Shown piece by piece: positions 7,304 to 19,445 of a stretch of 64,000 nucleotides of DNA (position 1 is its first letter; every line of letters begins with the position of its first letter). Origin of the DNA: Bog-473 sp963755375 (GTDB lineage Bacteria; Actinomycetota; Acidimicrobiia; Acidimicrobiales; RAAP-2); NCBI GenBank assembly GCA_963755375.1, contig CAVWKG010000016.1, positions 620,001 to 684,000 on the forward strand, in the 5' to 3' direction. Under the pieces are notes generated by a model. The model had not been told where the DNA came from. It worked only from the letters and a program-made list of their open reading frames with translations, and searched no databases. The position numbers and the translations under genes are program-made.

Positions 7304-8344
7304 GTGCACGCCCTCTCCGTCGACCTGGCCGAGCGGTCCTACCCGGTGCTCGTCGGTCCCGGGGCCCGGCACGAAGTCGCCCGCTTCTTGCCGCCCGGCG
7401 CCAAATCGGCGGTGATCGTCACGCAGCAGTCGATCAAGGACGCCGGCTGGCTGGAGGGACTGGACCCCGGCGTGCGCGCCCAGGTGTGCGTCATCGCCGA
7501 TGGGGAGGATGCCAAGACGCTCGCCACGGTCGAGGAGCTCGCCCGCTTCTTCGCCCGGGCCGGCCTCTCGCGGGCCGACGTCATCGTCGCCGTCGGCGGC
7601 GGCATCGTGACCGACCTCGCCGGGTTCGCCGCGGCCACCTACCACCGGGGCACGGCGTACATCAACGTCGCGACCTCTTTGCTGGCCCAGGTCGATGCGG
7701 CCATCGGTGGCAAGACCGGGGTCAACCTGCCCGAGGGCAAGAACCTCGTCGGCGCGTTCTGGCAACCCAACGCCGTGCTGTGCGACACCGAGACCCTCTC
7801 CTCCCTCCCGCCACGCGAGTGGGCCTGCGGCCGGGGCGAGATCGCCAAGTACGCCTTCCTCGGCGATGCCCCCACCCCGGACCAGCCGATCGAGGAGCAG
7901 GTGGCGCGCTGTGCCGGCATCAAGGCGGCGGTCGTCGCCGAAGACGAGCGCGAGGGCGGCCGCCGCGTCATCCTCAATTACGGCCACACCTTGGCCCACG
8001 CGCTCGAGGGGGCGGCGCTGGCCGACCACCACGACTGGGATCTGCGCCACGGCGAGGCCGTCGCCGTCGGGATCGTGTTCGCCGCCCTGCTGGCGGAGCG
8101 GCTCGGGCGCATCGACGCACGGCGAGTCGCCGAGCATCGCAGCATCATCGCGAGCTTCGATCTGCCGACGGACCTCCCGGCAGGTGCCGAGGCCGCGGAG
8201 CTCGTCGCGTTCATGGGGCGGGACAAGAAGGCGCAGCAGGACCTGACGTTCGTGCTGGACGGGCCCGACGGGGTCGAGGCGGTGCGCGGTGTGGCGACGC
8301 CCGACGTGGTCGCTACCCTGGCGGCCATGGGTGCCCGCACGTGA
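7304..8344 (+). CDS. aroB: 3-dehydroquinate synthase
   Basis: This NAD- and zinc-dependent enzyme cyclises DAHP to 3-dehydroquinate. The 346-residue product has the NAD-binding region VIVAVGGGIVTDLAGFAAATY, the block SLLAQVDAAIGGKTGVN, the GEIAKYAF segment and the metal-binding NYGHTLAHALE and HGEAVAVG. The GTG start is preceded by GGGAGGAG at about 7287. Upstream 7216-7303 is host-like sequence after the island, so the gene has lost its direct link to aroK and depends on a new promoter or on readthrough. The stop overlaps aroQ (GTGA). Confidence 0.96.
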   Translation: MHALSVDLAERSYPVLVGPGARHEVARFLPPGAKSAVIVTQQSIKDAGWLEGLDPGVRAQVCVIADGEDAKTLATVEELARFFARAGLSRADVIVAVGGGIVTDLAGFAAATYHRGTAYINVATSLLAQVDAAIGGKTGVNLPEGKNLVGAFWQPNAVLCDTETLSSLPPREWACGRGEIAKYAFLGDAPTPDQPIEEQVARCAGIKAAVVAEDEREGGRRVILNYGHTLAHALEGAALADHHDWDLRHGEAVAVGIVFAALLAERLGRIDARRVAEHRSIIASFDLPTDLPAGAEAAELVAFMGRDKKAQQDLTFVLDGPDGVEAVRGVATPDVVATLAAMGART

Positions 8345-8781
8345 GCCTCGTCCTGCTCCTTTCGGGACCCAACCTCGACCTGCTCGGAGAGCGGGAGCCG
8401 GGCATCTACGGGACCGAGACCCTGGCCGATCACGTGGCGCGGGCGGAAGCGGCGGCGACGCGGCACGGCATCGAGTTCGAGCACCTGCAGTCGAACCATG
8501 AAGGCGAGCTCGTCGAAGCCGTCCACGCCGCGCGCGGTCGGGCGGATGCACTGGTGGTCAACGCCGGCGCATTGAGCCACACGTCGTGGTCGCTCCACGA
8601 CGCCGTCGCCGCCTTCGAGGGTCCCGTTGTCGAGCTGCACCTCTCCAATCCCGCCGCCCGGGAGCCCTTCCGGCACACGTCTGTGCTGGCACCTGTGACG
8701 TCGGGGATGATCGCGGGGTTCGGCGGGCTCGGCTACGAGCTCGCCATCGACGCCGCCGCCGCACTCATGAAGGGATCCTGA
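8341..8781 (+). CDS. aroQ: type II 3-dehydroquinate dehydratase
   Basis: This dodecameric-type enzyme removes water from 3-dehydroquinate. The 146-residue length is typical. GPNLDLLGEREPGIYG contains the catalytic Arg18 and Tyr23 of the family, followed by QSNHEGELV, NAGALSHTS and ELHLSNPAARE. The GTG start at 8341 overlaps the aroB stop by 4 bp, fixing it as the next cistron. Confidence 0.95.
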   Translation: MSLVLLLSGPNLDLLGEREPGIYGTETLADHVARAEAAATRHGIEFEHLQSNHEGELVEAVHAARGRADALVVNAGALSHTSWSLHDAVAAFEGPVVELHLSNPAAREPFRHTSVLAPVTSGMIAGFGGLGYELAIDAAAALMKGS

Positions 8782-8786
8782 GCCAC

Positions 8787-9950
8787 ATGACGACCACCGC
8801 CCGTGCCAACCCGTACTCGCCGGCCACGGCGCCGCTCCCGGCGATCACGGTCGGCGGCCGCCTCGACCGCCTGCGCGCCGCGTTCGACCTGCACGAGGTC
8901 GACGCCCTCGTGGTGACGACGCTGGCCAACGTCCGCTATCTGACGGGGTTCTCCGGGTCGGCGGCCACGCTCGTCGTGACGAAAGAGGCCGCCCTGCTCA
9001 CGACCGACGGTCGCTACCGCACCCAGTCGGCGGAGCAACTGCAACAGGCCGGCGCCGCCGCCCAGGTCGAAATCTCCATCGGCCCGGGTTCCGAACAGCG
9101 GCAGGCGGCGCGCGCCGCGCTCGACTCCGCCGGCAGCCGCCGCATCGGCCTCGAGGCGGGCAACGTCACCTGGAGCGGGCAGCGCAGTTGGGCCGACCTC
9201 CTGAGCAGCGACACGCTCGTGGCCACCTCCAACGCCGTCGAGGCGTTGCGCGAGCGCAAAGATGCAGCCGAGATCGCCCGCATGGAGCGAGCCGCCGCCA
9301 TCGCCGACGCCGCCCTCTTCGAAGTGCTCCCGCTCATGAGCCAGGGTGTCACCGAGGAGCACTTCGCACTGGAGCTCGACACCGCCATGCGGCGCGGTGG
9401 TGCCGAGAGCACGGCGTTCGAGACGATCGTGGCGGCCGGCGAGAACTCCGCCAAGCCGCACCACCACCCGGGCTCCCGGACCATCAACGGGGGTGACCCC
9501 GTGGTGGTCGACTTCGGCGCCACGTTCGAGGGGTACCGCTCGGACATGACCCGGACCTTCTGTGTCGACGCCGAGCCCGAGGGCGAGTTGGCCCGCATCT
9601 TCGACGTCGTGCAAACGTCACAGGCTGCCGGGGCCGCCGCCGTGCGGCCCGGCATCTCGGCCAAGGACGTCGACGACGTCTGCCGTCGGATCATCGCGGA
9701 GGCAGGTTGGGCCGAGCGCTTCGAGCACGGCACGGGCCACGGGGTCGGCCTCGATATCCACGAAGCCCCGACGGTCAGCCAATTGGGCACTGCTATCCTC
9801 GCCCCCGGCTTCGTCGTGACGGTCGAGCCCGGTGTCTATGTTCCCGGGCACGGCGGCGTCCGTGTCGAGGACACTCTTGTGGTGACCGAGGACGGTGCCC
9901 GCCCCCTGACCCGATTCACAAAGGACATCCATGGCAGTCTCGACAAATGA
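8787..9950 (+). CDS. pepQ: Xaa-Pro aminopeptidase / dipeptidase (M24 family)
   Basis: This is a cytosolic metallopeptidase that cleaves X-Pro bonds. The 387-residue protein has an N-terminal creatinase-like domain (about 25-150) and a pita-bread catalytic domain. Metal ligands are visible in VVDFGATFEGYRSDMTRTF (two Asp), GTGHGVGLDIHE (His), VTVEPGVY (Glu) and GVRVEDT (Glu). The ATG at 8787 lies 5 bp after the aroQ stop. The C-terminus overlaps efp by 20 bp. The aroQ-pepQ-efp-nusB order is conserved in actinobacteria. Confidence 0.93.
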   Translation: MTTTARANPYSPATAPLPAITVGGRLDRLRAAFDLHEVDALVVTTLANVRYLTGFSGSAATLVVTKEAALLTTDGRYRTQSAEQLQQAGAAAQVEISIGPGSEQRQAARAALDSAGSRRIGLEAGNVTWSGQRSWADLLSSDTLVATSNAVEALRERKDAAEIARMERAAAIADAALFEVLPLMSQGVTEEHFALELDTAMRRGGAESTAFETIVAAGENSAKPHHHPGSRTINGGDPVVVDFGATFEGYRSDMTRTFCVDAEPEGELARIFDVVQTSQAAGAAAVRPGISAKDVDDVCRRIIAEAGWAERFEHGTGHGVGLDIHEAPTVSQLGTAILAPGFVVTVEPGVYVPGHGGVRVEDTLVVTEDGARPLTRFTKDIHGSLDK

Positions 9951-10491
9951 CCTGAAGAACGGCATGAGCCTGGACCTCCCCGAGGGCCTGTTCAGCGTCG
10001 TCGAGTTCCAGCACGTCAAGCCGGGCAAGGGCGGCGCGTTCGTGCGCACGAAGCTGAAGAACGTCCGCAGTGGAGCGGTGATCGAGCGCACCTACCGGGC
10101 CGACGAGAAGCTCGAGCAGGCCATCATCGACAAGCGGGACATGCAGTTCCTCTACCGGGACGGCACGGACTACGTCTTCATGGACACGACGAGCTACGAG
10201 CAGACGCAGGCGCCGCCCGACACGCTGGGCGACGCGCCGAACTACCTCAAGGAGGGCGACGCCGCCAACCTGCAGATGTACAACGGCGAGATCGTCGGGG
10301 TCGAGCTCCCGGCCGCGGTCGAGCTGACGGTGACCGAGACGGAGCCGGGCATGCAGGGCGACCGGGTCTCGGGGGCGCGGAAGCCGGCGACGTTGCAGAC
10401 CGGCCATGTGGTCCAGGTGCCCCTCTTCGTGAACATCGGGGACGTGATCAAGGTCGACACCCGCTCCGGCGAGTACCTGACCCGGGCCTGA
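9931..10491 (+). CDS. efp: translation elongation factor P
   Basis: EF-P binds stalled ribosomes and promotes peptide bonds at polyproline stretches. The 186-residue protein has the three-barrel family layout, with the tip loop HVKPGKGGAFVRTKLKN that carries the conserved Lys/Arg position, and the C-terminal block DVIKVDTRSGEYLTRA. AAAGGA lies just upstream of the ATG, inside the end of pepQ, so the two genes overlap by 20 bp. Confidence 0.97.
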   Translation: MAVSTNDLKNGMSLDLPEGLFSVVEFQHVKPGKGGAFVRTKLKNVRSGAVIERTYRADEKLEQAIIDKRDMQFLYRDGTDYVFMDTTSYEQTQAPPDTLGDAPNYLKEGDAANLQMYNGEIVGVELPAAVELTVTETEPGMQGDRVSGARKPATLQTGHVVQVPLFVNIGDVIKVDTRSGEYLTRA

Positions 10492-10552
10492 CGGCCCGGC
10501 TGCCTCGCCGACCGACCCCACCCGCCGGCCGAGGCCTGGGCCAGGACCGCCG

Positions 10553-10960
10553 ATGACCGACACCGCACCCCGCCACCAGCAGCGGGAACGGGCGCTCTCC
10601 CTGCTCTACGAGGCCGAGCTCAAGGGCGAGGGCCCCCTCCAGGTCGTCGACGCCCTTCCGGTCGCGCCCGACCCGTACGTCCGGACCCTTCTCGAGCACG
10701 CCGTCGACACTCGCGAGGAGGCAGACCGGCGCATCGCCGGCGCCTCCGTCGGATGGCCGCTCGAGCGCATGGCCGTCGTCGACCGCCTGGTCTTGCGGCT
10801 GGCCGTCGCCGAGCTGCTCGACCCCGACGGGCCCCCGCCGGCCGTGGTGATCGACGAAGCCGTCGAGCTGGCCAAGGAGTACTCGACCGACGAGTCCGGT
10901 CGGTTCGTCAACGGCATCCTCTCGACGATCGCCGCCGACATCGGGCGGCGCTCGCACTAG
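10553..10960 (+). CDS. nusB: transcription antitermination protein NusB
   Basis: NusB binds boxA RNA together with S10 in rRNA antitermination. The 135-residue all-helical protein shows the N-terminal RHQQRERALSLLYEAEL, the central ERMAVVDRLVLRLAVAELL and the C-terminal VIDEAVELAKEYSTDES and FVNGILS blocks. It starts 61 bp after efp and ends the shikimate-efp gene string; 93 bp follow before pyrR. Confidence 0.95.
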   Translation: MTDTAPRHQQRERALSLLYEAELKGEGPLQVVDALPVAPDPYVRTLLEHAVDTREEADRRIAGASVGWPLERMAVVDRLVLRLAVAELLDPDGPPPAVVIDEAVELAKEYSTDESGRFVNGILSTIAADIGRRSH

Positions 10961-10995
10961 GGGAGCATGGGCCATCCGCGGCGCACCCGGCGCGC

Positions 10996-11001
10996 TAGAG
11001 T
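10996..11001 (+). promoter_or_regulatory. candidate -10 box of the pyr operon (TAGAGT)
   Basis: TAGAGT lies about 20 nt upstream of the PyrR binding loop. A start near 11008 would give a leader of about 46 nt that consists mostly of the hairpin and the ribosome-binding site. No clear -35 box was seen. Confidence 0.35.
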
Positions 11002-11018
11002 TGAGCCCTGACCGTGAA

Positions 11019-11038
11019 GTGAGTCCCGTGAGGCTCAC
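11019..11038 (+). promoter_or_regulatory. PyrR RNA binding loop in the pyr leader
   Basis: Stem arms GTGAG (11019-11023) and CTCAC (11034-11038) enclose TCCCGTGAGG. Positions 11022-11035 read AGTCCCGTGAGGCT, a full match to the PyrR recognition pattern ARUCCNGNGAGGYU. The Shine-Dalgarno AGGAGGA of pyrR begins only about 6 nt after the hairpin. There is no U-rich terminator, so control is most likely translational, as known for mycobacteria. Confidence 0.75.
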
Positions 11039-11053
11039 ACGGCAGGAGGAGCA

Positions 11054-11626
11054 GTGGCCGAACGCGAACGCAGTCATACGCGACCCCTCGGGGGAGTGTT
11101 CGTGGCCCATTCCCAGGTGCTGACCTCTTCCGACGTCCTGCGCGCCCTGACCCGGATGTCGCACGAGATCGTCGAGCGCAACGGGGGGGTCGACGACGTC
11201 GTCCTGGTCGGGCTCCAGACCGGCGGGACCCCCCTCGCCACGAAGATGGCAGAGATCCTCCGCCAGATCGAGGCGGTCGACACCCTGCACGTCGGCAGCC
11301 TCGACGTGGCCTTCTACCGCGACGACATCGGGCTGCGGCCCGTCCTCCCCGAGGCCGTCACCGACATCCCGGTCGACCTGGCCGGGAAGGTCGTGGTGCT
11401 GGTCGACGACGTCCTGTTCACGGGACGGACCATCCGGGCCGCCCTCAATGCCCTCAACGACTTTGGCCGGGCCCGCGCCATCCAGCTCGCCGTTATGGTC
11501 GACCGCGGTCACCGCGAGCTGCCCATCCGGCCTGATTTCGTGGGGAAGAACCTCCCCACCCGGCGCGAGGAGATGGTCGACGTCAGCGACGACGGCGTCT
11601 GGATCGGCAGTCTGGAGGACAAGTGA
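11054..11626 (+). CDS. pyrR: PyrR pyrimidine operon regulator / uracil phosphoribosyltransferase
   Basis: PyrR binds UMP/UTP and then the leader RNA of pyr operons, lowering expression when pyrimidines are plentiful; many members also make UMP from uracil and PRPP. The 190-residue protein has the PRPP-binding motif VVVLVDDVLFTGRTIRAAL and the LVGLQTGGTPLA loop. The GTG at 11054 follows AGGAGGAGC. It is the first gene of pyrR-B-C-carAB-D-F and its stop overlaps pyrB as GTGA. Its own leader carries the target hairpin at 11019-11038, so it is probably autoregulated. Confidence 0.95.
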   Translation: MAERERSHTRPLGGVFVAHSQVLTSSDVLRALTRMSHEIVERNGGVDDVVLVGLQTGGTPLATKMAEILRQIEAVDTLHVGSLDVAFYRDDIGLRPVLPEAVTDIPVDLAGKVVVLVDDVLFTGRTIRAALNALNDFGRARAIQLAVMVDRGHRELPIRPDFVGKNLPTRREEMVDVSDDGVWIGSLEDK

Positions 11627-12615
11627 CCGGGCCACGACATCTCCTCTCCGTCACCGACCTCGACGCCAACGGCATCGCCGAGGTGCTGCGCGTCGCCGAG
11701 GCCTTCGCCGAGGTCGAGCGGCGCTCCGTGCCCAAGGTCCCGACCTTGCGCGGGAAAGTGGTGGCGACGCTCTTCTTCGAGGAGTCGACCCGCACGCGGC
11801 TCTCCTTCGAGACGGCGGCCAAGCGGCTCTCGGCCGATGTGCTCTCCCTGGCCGTGGCCAACTCCTCGGTCAAGAAGGGCGAGAGCCTGCGCGACACCGT
11901 CGAGACGGTCGAGGCCATGGGCATCGACGCCGTCATCATCCGGCACTCGTCGGCCGGGGCGCCCCACCAGGTGGCGCGCTGGGTCGAGCGTGCCCACGTG
12001 ATCAACGCCGGGGACGGCTGGCACGAGCACCCGACGCAGGCCCTGCTCGACTGCTTCACCGTCCGCCAGGTCCTGGCCGAGCGCAAGGGTGCGGCGCCCG
12101 AGGAGCTCGGCATCGCCTGCTTCGAGGGTCTGCGCGTGCTGATCGTCGGTGACATCCGCCACAGCCGGGTGGCCCGCTCCGAAGTGCTCGCCTACACCGC
12201 CCTGGGAGCCCACGTCACGCTGGCCGCACCGGGCAGCCTGCTGCCGCCGTCGCTGGAGGGATGGCCCGTCGAGGTGGCGCCCGACCTCGATGCGGCGCTC
12301 GGCGACGCCGACGTGGTCTCGCTCCTGCGCTTGCAGGCGGAGCGGGGGAGCGGGTCGTTCGTCCCGAGCCTGCGCGAGTACACGGCGGGGTGGGGGCTCA
12401 CGGCACGCCGGGCCGAGCGCCTGGCCGACGACGCCATCGTGACCCACCCCGGGCCCATGGTGCGCGGCGTCGAGATCGCCTCTGACGTGGCCGACCTGCC
12501 ACGCACGGTAGTCACCCAGCAGGTGGCCAACGGCGTCGCCGTGCGCATGGCCATCCTCTTCCTGCTGCTCGGCGGCGAGCTGCCGGGCATTGGGGAGGTG
12601 CCGGCCGTTGCGTGA
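11623..12615 (+). CDS. pyrB: aspartate carbamoyltransferase catalytic subunit
   Basis: This enzyme joins carbamoyl phosphate to aspartate, the committed step of pyrimidine synthesis. The 330-residue protein has the carbamoyl-phosphate site FFEESTRTRLSFETA, the conserved HPTQALLDCFT and the C-terminal THPGPMVRGVEIA. No pyrI regulatory subunit is adjacent, as usual for actinobacteria. The GTG start overlaps pyrR. The end overlaps the TTG start of pyrC by 8 bp. Confidence 0.96.
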   Translation: MTGPRHLLSVTDLDANGIAEVLRVAEAFAEVERRSVPKVPTLRGKVVATLFFEESTRTRLSFETAAKRLSADVLSLAVANSSVKKGESLRDTVETVEAMGIDAVIIRHSSAGAPHQVARWVERAHVINAGDGWHEHPTQALLDCFTVRQVLAERKGAAPEELGIACFEGLRVLIVGDIRHSRVARSEVLAYTALGAHVTLAAPGSLLPPSLEGWPVEVAPDLDAALGDADVVSLLRLQAERGSGSFVPSLREYTAGWGLTARRAERLADDAIVTHPGPMVRGVEIASDVADLPRTVVTQQVANGVAVRMAILFLLLGGELPGIGEVPAVA

Positions 12616-13931
12616 GCACACGCTCGTCATCCGCGGCGGTACCGTTGTCGCCCCCGACGGACTGACCCGGGCCGACGTCGCCGTCGCCGGCACAGGGATC
12701 GTCGCGGTGGCCGAGTCCATCGACGTCCCGCGTGGGGCGCAGGTGCTCGACGCCGGCGGCTGCCTCGTCGCCCCCGGGCTGGTCGATCTGCACACCCACC
12801 TGCGCCAGCCCGGTCGCGAGGAGGCCGAGACGGTCGAGACCGGTGCCCGCGCCGCCGCACTGGGTGGCTACACGGTCATCGTGGCCATGCCCAACACGGA
12901 GCCGGCGATCGATTCGGCCGGCGTGGCAGCCGAGGTGCTGGCGCTCGGGGCGGGCTGTGCCGCCGAGGTCGCGGTGGCCGGGGCCATCACGGTCGGACGC
13001 GCCGGCCACGCCCTGGCCCCCCTCGGCGAGCTGGCGGCACTCGGCGTGACCCTCTTCACCGACGACGGCGCCGGCGTGCAGGACGGCGCGCTGATGCGGC
13101 GCCGCGCTCGACTACGCCAAGGGTCTCGGTGTCACGCTGGCCCAGCACTGCGAGGACTCCTGCCTGGCAGCCAGCGGCGCCATGCACGAGGGCTGCTGGT
13201 CGAGCCGGCTCGGGCTCCCGGGCATGCCCGCTGCGGCCGAGGAGGCCATGGTCGCCCGTGACATCGCGCTGGCCCGCCTGACGGCGGCGCCGGTGCACTT
13301 CCTGCACCTGTCCACGGCCGGCTCGGTCGACCTCGTCCGCCGCGCCAAAGAGGAAGGCCTCCCCGTGACGGCCGAGGCCGCGCCGCACCACATGTTCCTC
13401 ACCCACGCCGCCGTGGCGGGCTACGACCCGGTCTTCAAGGTGAACCCGCCCCTCCGCACGGACGAGGACGTGGCGGCGGTCGTCTTCGGGTTGTGCGACG
13501 GCACCATCGATGCCGTGGCGACCGACCACGCGCCGCACGCGCCGGAGGCGAAGGACGTCCCCTTCGACCAGGCCCCGCCGGGCATGTTGGGGCTGCAGAC
13601 GGCGCTGCCCATCGCCTGGGAGGTCCTCTCGCCGCACATGGGGCCCGAGGGTGTCTTTGCGCTGCTGAGCGCGCAGCCCGCCGTCATCGCCAAACTGACG
13701 TCGACGGATCGGCGTGGCGCCGGGCACAGCGCGCACGGCGGACCGGTCGAGGCGGGGGCGGCGGCCAACCTGTGCGTCTTCGACCCGGCCGCCACGACGG
13801 TGGTCGACCCCGCCGTGCTGGCCAGCCGCAGCCGCAACACACCGTACGCCGGACGCACCTTTGCGGGCGCAGTCCGCCACACCGTGTTGCGGGGCGAGGC
13901 GGTTGTCATCGACGCAACCGCACAACGGTGA
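12608..13931 (+). CDS. pyrC: dihydroorotase, split by a +1 frameshift
   Basis: This zinc amidohydrolase closes carbamoyl-aspartate to dihydroorotate. The start is most likely TTG at 12608, with GGGGAGG at 12592-12598 placed 9 nt ahead; an in-frame TTG at 12590 is too early. The N-terminal part has the metal motif DLHTHLRQPGREEAET. Near 13102-13103 one surplus C in CGCCGCGC breaks the frame. Dropping it gives MRRALDYAKGLGVTLAQHCE and a continuous frame through FLHLSTAGSVDLV, APHHMFLTH and VATDHAPH, the remaining metal and catalytic residues, for about 440 residues. The gene is normally essential without uracil, so a consensus error is more likely than real loss. It overlaps carA as GTGA. Confidence 0.85.
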
Positions 13932-15076
13932 GCGCAGCTCTGACCGGCCCCGGCGACCGGCCTGCCGCGCTCCTGGTGACCGCGGACGGAACTGTCTTCT
14001 CCGGCGAGGCGGCCGGTGCCGCGGTGCCCGTGGCCACCGGCGAGCTCGTGTTCAACACCGCCATGAGCGGCTATCAGGAGGTGATCACTGACCCGTCCTA
14101 CGCCGGCCAGGTGATCGCCTTCACCAGCTCACACATCGGCAACTACGGGACGAACGCCACCGACGACGAGGCCGCCGCCCCGCGCTGCCGGGGGATCGTG
14201 GTGTGCGACTTGGCAGACGAGCCATCCAACTGGAGGGCCACCGAGGGCCTGGAGCCTTTCCTGCGCCGTCACGGCGTCCCTATCCTGACCGGCGTCGACA
14301 CCCGGCGCCTCACCCGGCACGTCCGTCTCGCGGGGGCGGTGCCGTGCGCATTCGGCACCGCGCCCGAGGCGGAGCTGCGCGCGGCGGCGGCGGCGGCCGT
14401 CGGCACCGACGGCCTGGACCTGGTGTCGGGCGTGACCACGACGGAGCCCCGCGCCCATCCGGGGACCGGTCCCGGAGCCACCGGCGGCCTGCGCGTGGTG
14501 GCCTACGACTTCGGGGTGAAGACGACCATGGTGCGGCTGCTCACGACTTTGGGCACCGTCACGGTGGTGCCGGCCGGAACGGCGGCCGACGACGTGCTCG
14601 CGCTCGAGCCCGACGGCGTGTTCCTCTCCAACGGCCCGGGTGACCCCGCCGCCCTGCCCGGTCCGGCGGCCGCCGTGGCCGACCTCGTGGGGCGTGTGCC
14701 GGTCTTCGGCATCTGCCTCGGCCATCAGATCCTGGCCACCGCGCTGGGTGGGTCGACCTACAAGCTGCCTTTCGGGCACCACGGCGCCAACCATCCGGTG
14801 CAACGCCTGGAGACCGGGGTCGTCGAGATCACGAGCCAGAACCACAACTATGCGGTGGCCGCCGGATCCATTCCCGACGCCGAGACGACGCATGTCAACC
14901 TCAACGACGGTGTGATCGAAGGGTTCCGCTCGCTGACGGCGCCGGCTTTCTCCGTGCAGTACCACCCCGAGGCGGCTCCGGGCCCCCACGACGCCCGCTA
15001 TCTCTTCGGGGCCTTCCGCGACCTCATGCTCGCCCATCCCACCCGATCCGCCGGTGCCGGTGCCGGGGCCCGCTGA
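13928..15076 (+). CDS. carA: carbamoyl-phosphate synthase small subunit
   Basis: CarA is the glutamine amidotransferase subunit that feeds ammonia to CarB. The 382-residue protein has the CarA-specific N-terminal domain (GELVFNTAMSGYQEVITDPSY) and a class I glutaminase with the nucleophile in PVFGICLGHQIL and the His-Glu pair near VQYHPEAAPGPHD. The GTG at 13928 overlaps the pyrC stop. A 26-bp gap with a Shine-Dalgarno sequence leads to carB. Confidence 0.96.
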   Translation: MSAALTGPGDRPAALLVTADGTVFSGEAAGAAVPVATGELVFNTAMSGYQEVITDPSYAGQVIAFTSSHIGNYGTNATDDEAAAPRCRGIVVCDLADEPSNWRATEGLEPFLRRHGVPILTGVDTRRLTRHVRLAGAVPCAFGTAPEAELRAAAAAAVGTDGLDLVSGVTTTEPRAHPGTGPGATGGLRVVAYDFGVKTTMVRLLTTLGTVTVVPAGTAADDVLALEPDGVFLSNGPGDPAALPGPAAAVADLVGRVPVFGICLGHQILATALGGSTYKLPFGHHGANHPVQRLETGVVEITSQNHNYAVAAGSIPDAETTHVNLNDGVIEGFRSLTAPAFSVQYHPEAAPGPHDARYLFGAFRDLMLAHPTRSAGAGAGAR

Positions 15077-15102
15077 GCGCGGACGAAGGAGTCCGCACCC
15101 CA

Positions 15103-18395
<3,293 letters not shown>

Positions 18396-18399
<4 letters not shown>

Positions 18400-19445
18400 G
18401 CACCACTCCCGAGGCGCGCCGGGCGGCCCGGCTCGCCACGAGCGTCGGGAGCCTCCCGCTCGCCAACCCGGTGATGACGGCATCCGGGACGTCCGGGCAC
18501 GGCACCGAACTGTCCGAGTACGGCGCGCTGGGTGACCTCGGCGCCCTTGTCGTCAAGTCGCTCTCGGTCGAGCCGTGGCCCGGCAACCCGGCACCGCGGG
18601 TGCACGAGGTCGGCGCGGGGATGCTCAACAGCGTCGGCCTGCAGGGCCCAGGGCTGGCGGCGTGGGCGGCCGAGGATCTCCCGCGGCTGCGCGCCGCCGG
18701 AGCCCGCGTCGTGGTGAGCATCTGGGGCCGCTCGGTGTCGGACTTCGCGCGGGCGGCCGAGTTCGTGGCCGTGGCCGCCTCCGCCGAGGCGGGCTCGTGC
18801 ATCGGAGCGCTCGAGGTGAACGTGAGCTGTCCCAACGTGGAGGACCGGTCGCGCATGTTCGCCCACTCCCCGGAGGCCACCGCCCGCGTCCTCGAGGCCA
18901 CGGCCTGCGGTCTGCCGCGCTGGGCCAAGCTCAGCCCGAACGTACGCGACCTGGTGGAGATCGCCACCGGTGCGGTCGAGGGCGGTGCGGACGGGTTGAC
19001 CCTGGTGAACACGCTGCTCGGCCTGGCCCTCGACACGGAGTCGGGTCGGCCCGTCCTCGGCGCGGGCGGGGGCGGGCTGTCCGGGGGTGCCGTGCATCCC
19101 GTGGCGGTACGGGCCGTGTGGGAGTGCCGGTCGGCCTTCCCCGAGCTGCCGATCGTCGGCGTGGGCGGTGTCTTCTCGGGCCGCGACGCCGTGGAGCTGC
19201 TGCTGGCCGGCGCCGACGCCGTCCAGGTGGGGACCGCGATCTTCCGGGACCCCAGGGCGCCGTGGAAGGTGCTGGGCCAGCTGGCCCGCTGGTGTGACAC
19301 CCACGGCACCACGGTGGGCGAGATCCGCCAGAGTGTTCGGCGCCGCGTCGGAGGCGGAGCCGACGGTGCGCCCGACGGTGGCGTCCAGGGTGGCGCGACC
19401 GGCGCGGCCGTAGAATTGCTCGACCAAGGAGGACGTGATGGCTGA
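18396..19445 (+). CDS. pyrD: dihydroorotate dehydrogenase, class 1 (catalytic subunit type)
   Basis: This FMN enzyme oxidises dihydroorotate to orotate. The 349-residue protein has the class 1 features ASGTSGHGTELSEYG near the N-terminus, MLNSVGLQGPG, and the catalytic Cys in EVNVSCPNV, rather than the Ser and N-terminal membrane helix of class 2. It most resembles class 1B, which normally works with the Fe-S/FAD subunit PyrK. No pyrK is adjacent: carB and pyrD overlap as GTGA. The last 40 or so residues are Gly-rich and low in complexity. It overlaps pyrF by 8 bp. Confidence 0.93.

Noticed and set aside
12590..12607. pyrC start at TTG 12590
   Set aside because: It lies before the GGGGAGG ribosome-binding site that fits TTG 12608, and adds six residues with no homology.
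13094..13110. Programmed +1 frameshifting in pyrC and argF
   Set aside because: The shared octamer is in different codon phases, there is no stop or slow codon at the site, and similar GC-rich text is read without a shift elsewhere.
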